Shown here: positions 5,241 to 5,257 of the stretch, piece by piece
Position numbering within the stretch: position 1 is the stretch's first letter
Layout: every line of letters begins with the position of its first letter
Source: Actinomycetota bacterium
GTDB taxonomy: Bacteria > Actinomycetota > Acidimicrobiia > Acidimicrobiales > Acidimicrobiaceae
Direction: 5' to 3'
Assembly (NCBI GenBank): GCA_027318945.1
Contig: DAHVOF010000136.1
Span: 1-5,257 of the forward strand
DNA length: 5,257 nt
The notes under the pieces: generated by a model
Seen by the model: the letters and a program-made list of their open reading frames with translations, nothing else
Database searches by the model: none
What the model was told of the DNA's origin: nothing
Position numbers and translations under genes: made by a program

Positions 5241-5257
5241 CTATGCCTTCAACCCCG

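Noticed and set aside
1..5257. A previously undescribed system in the window
   Set aside because: All eight coding regions belong to known families in a largely familiar order, and no stretch over 60 bp is left unexplained. The unusual points are regulatory or gene-level details, not a new system.

Overview
The window is a compact block of bacterial chromosome in which every gene I can support lies on the minus strand. In transcription order, from high to low coordinates, it holds: the C-terminal part of a DUF3048 protein, pdxS, pdxT, a YebC/TACO1-family gene, a Bcp/PRX-Q-type peroxiredoxin, ruvC, ruvA, and ruvB, which runs off the left edge. No RNA gene, mobile element, CRISPR array or long gene-free stretch is visible. 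The largest gaps are 58 bp (upstream of pdxS) and 52 bp (upstream of ruvC), and both carry regulatory candidates.

The order pdxS, pdxT, yebC, ruvC, ruvA, ruvB is familiar from Actinobacteria; Mycobacterium tuberculosis has the same genes in the same order with others in between. The PdxS N-terminus, the RuvB segment GPLRDRFGF, the leaderless-type start of ruvC and the LexA box of the Gram-positive/actinobacterial type all fit that phylum. Base composition looks close to balanced (not counted), which suggests a moderate-GC actinobacterium, perhaps an aquatic Acidimicrobiia-like lineage. That class-level guess is inference only.

Three functional modules can be read. PdxS and PdxT form the DXP-independent pyridoxal 5'-phosphate synthase. 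YebC and the peroxiredoxin follow at 20 bp and 3 bp spacing, probably on the same transcript. RuvC, RuvA and RuvB form the Holliday-junction branch migration and resolution machine; their reading frames overlap by 4 bp at each junction (ATGA and GTGA), so translation is probably coupled.

The most informative non-coding signal is at the ruvC start. A perfect 14-bp match to the Gram-positive SOS (LexA) box overlaps the ATG, with a TANNNT -10 element directly upstream and no Shine-Dalgarno sequence. I read this as an SOS-controlled, leaderless internal promoter that lets ruvCAB respond to DNA damage separately from the upstream vitamin B6 genes. Other points of note are a single-cysteine peroxiredoxin, an interrupted frame in the DUF3048 gene near the right edge, and a promoter-like element at pdxS that conflicts with its own ribosome binding site. 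I found no evidence of a wholly new biological system.
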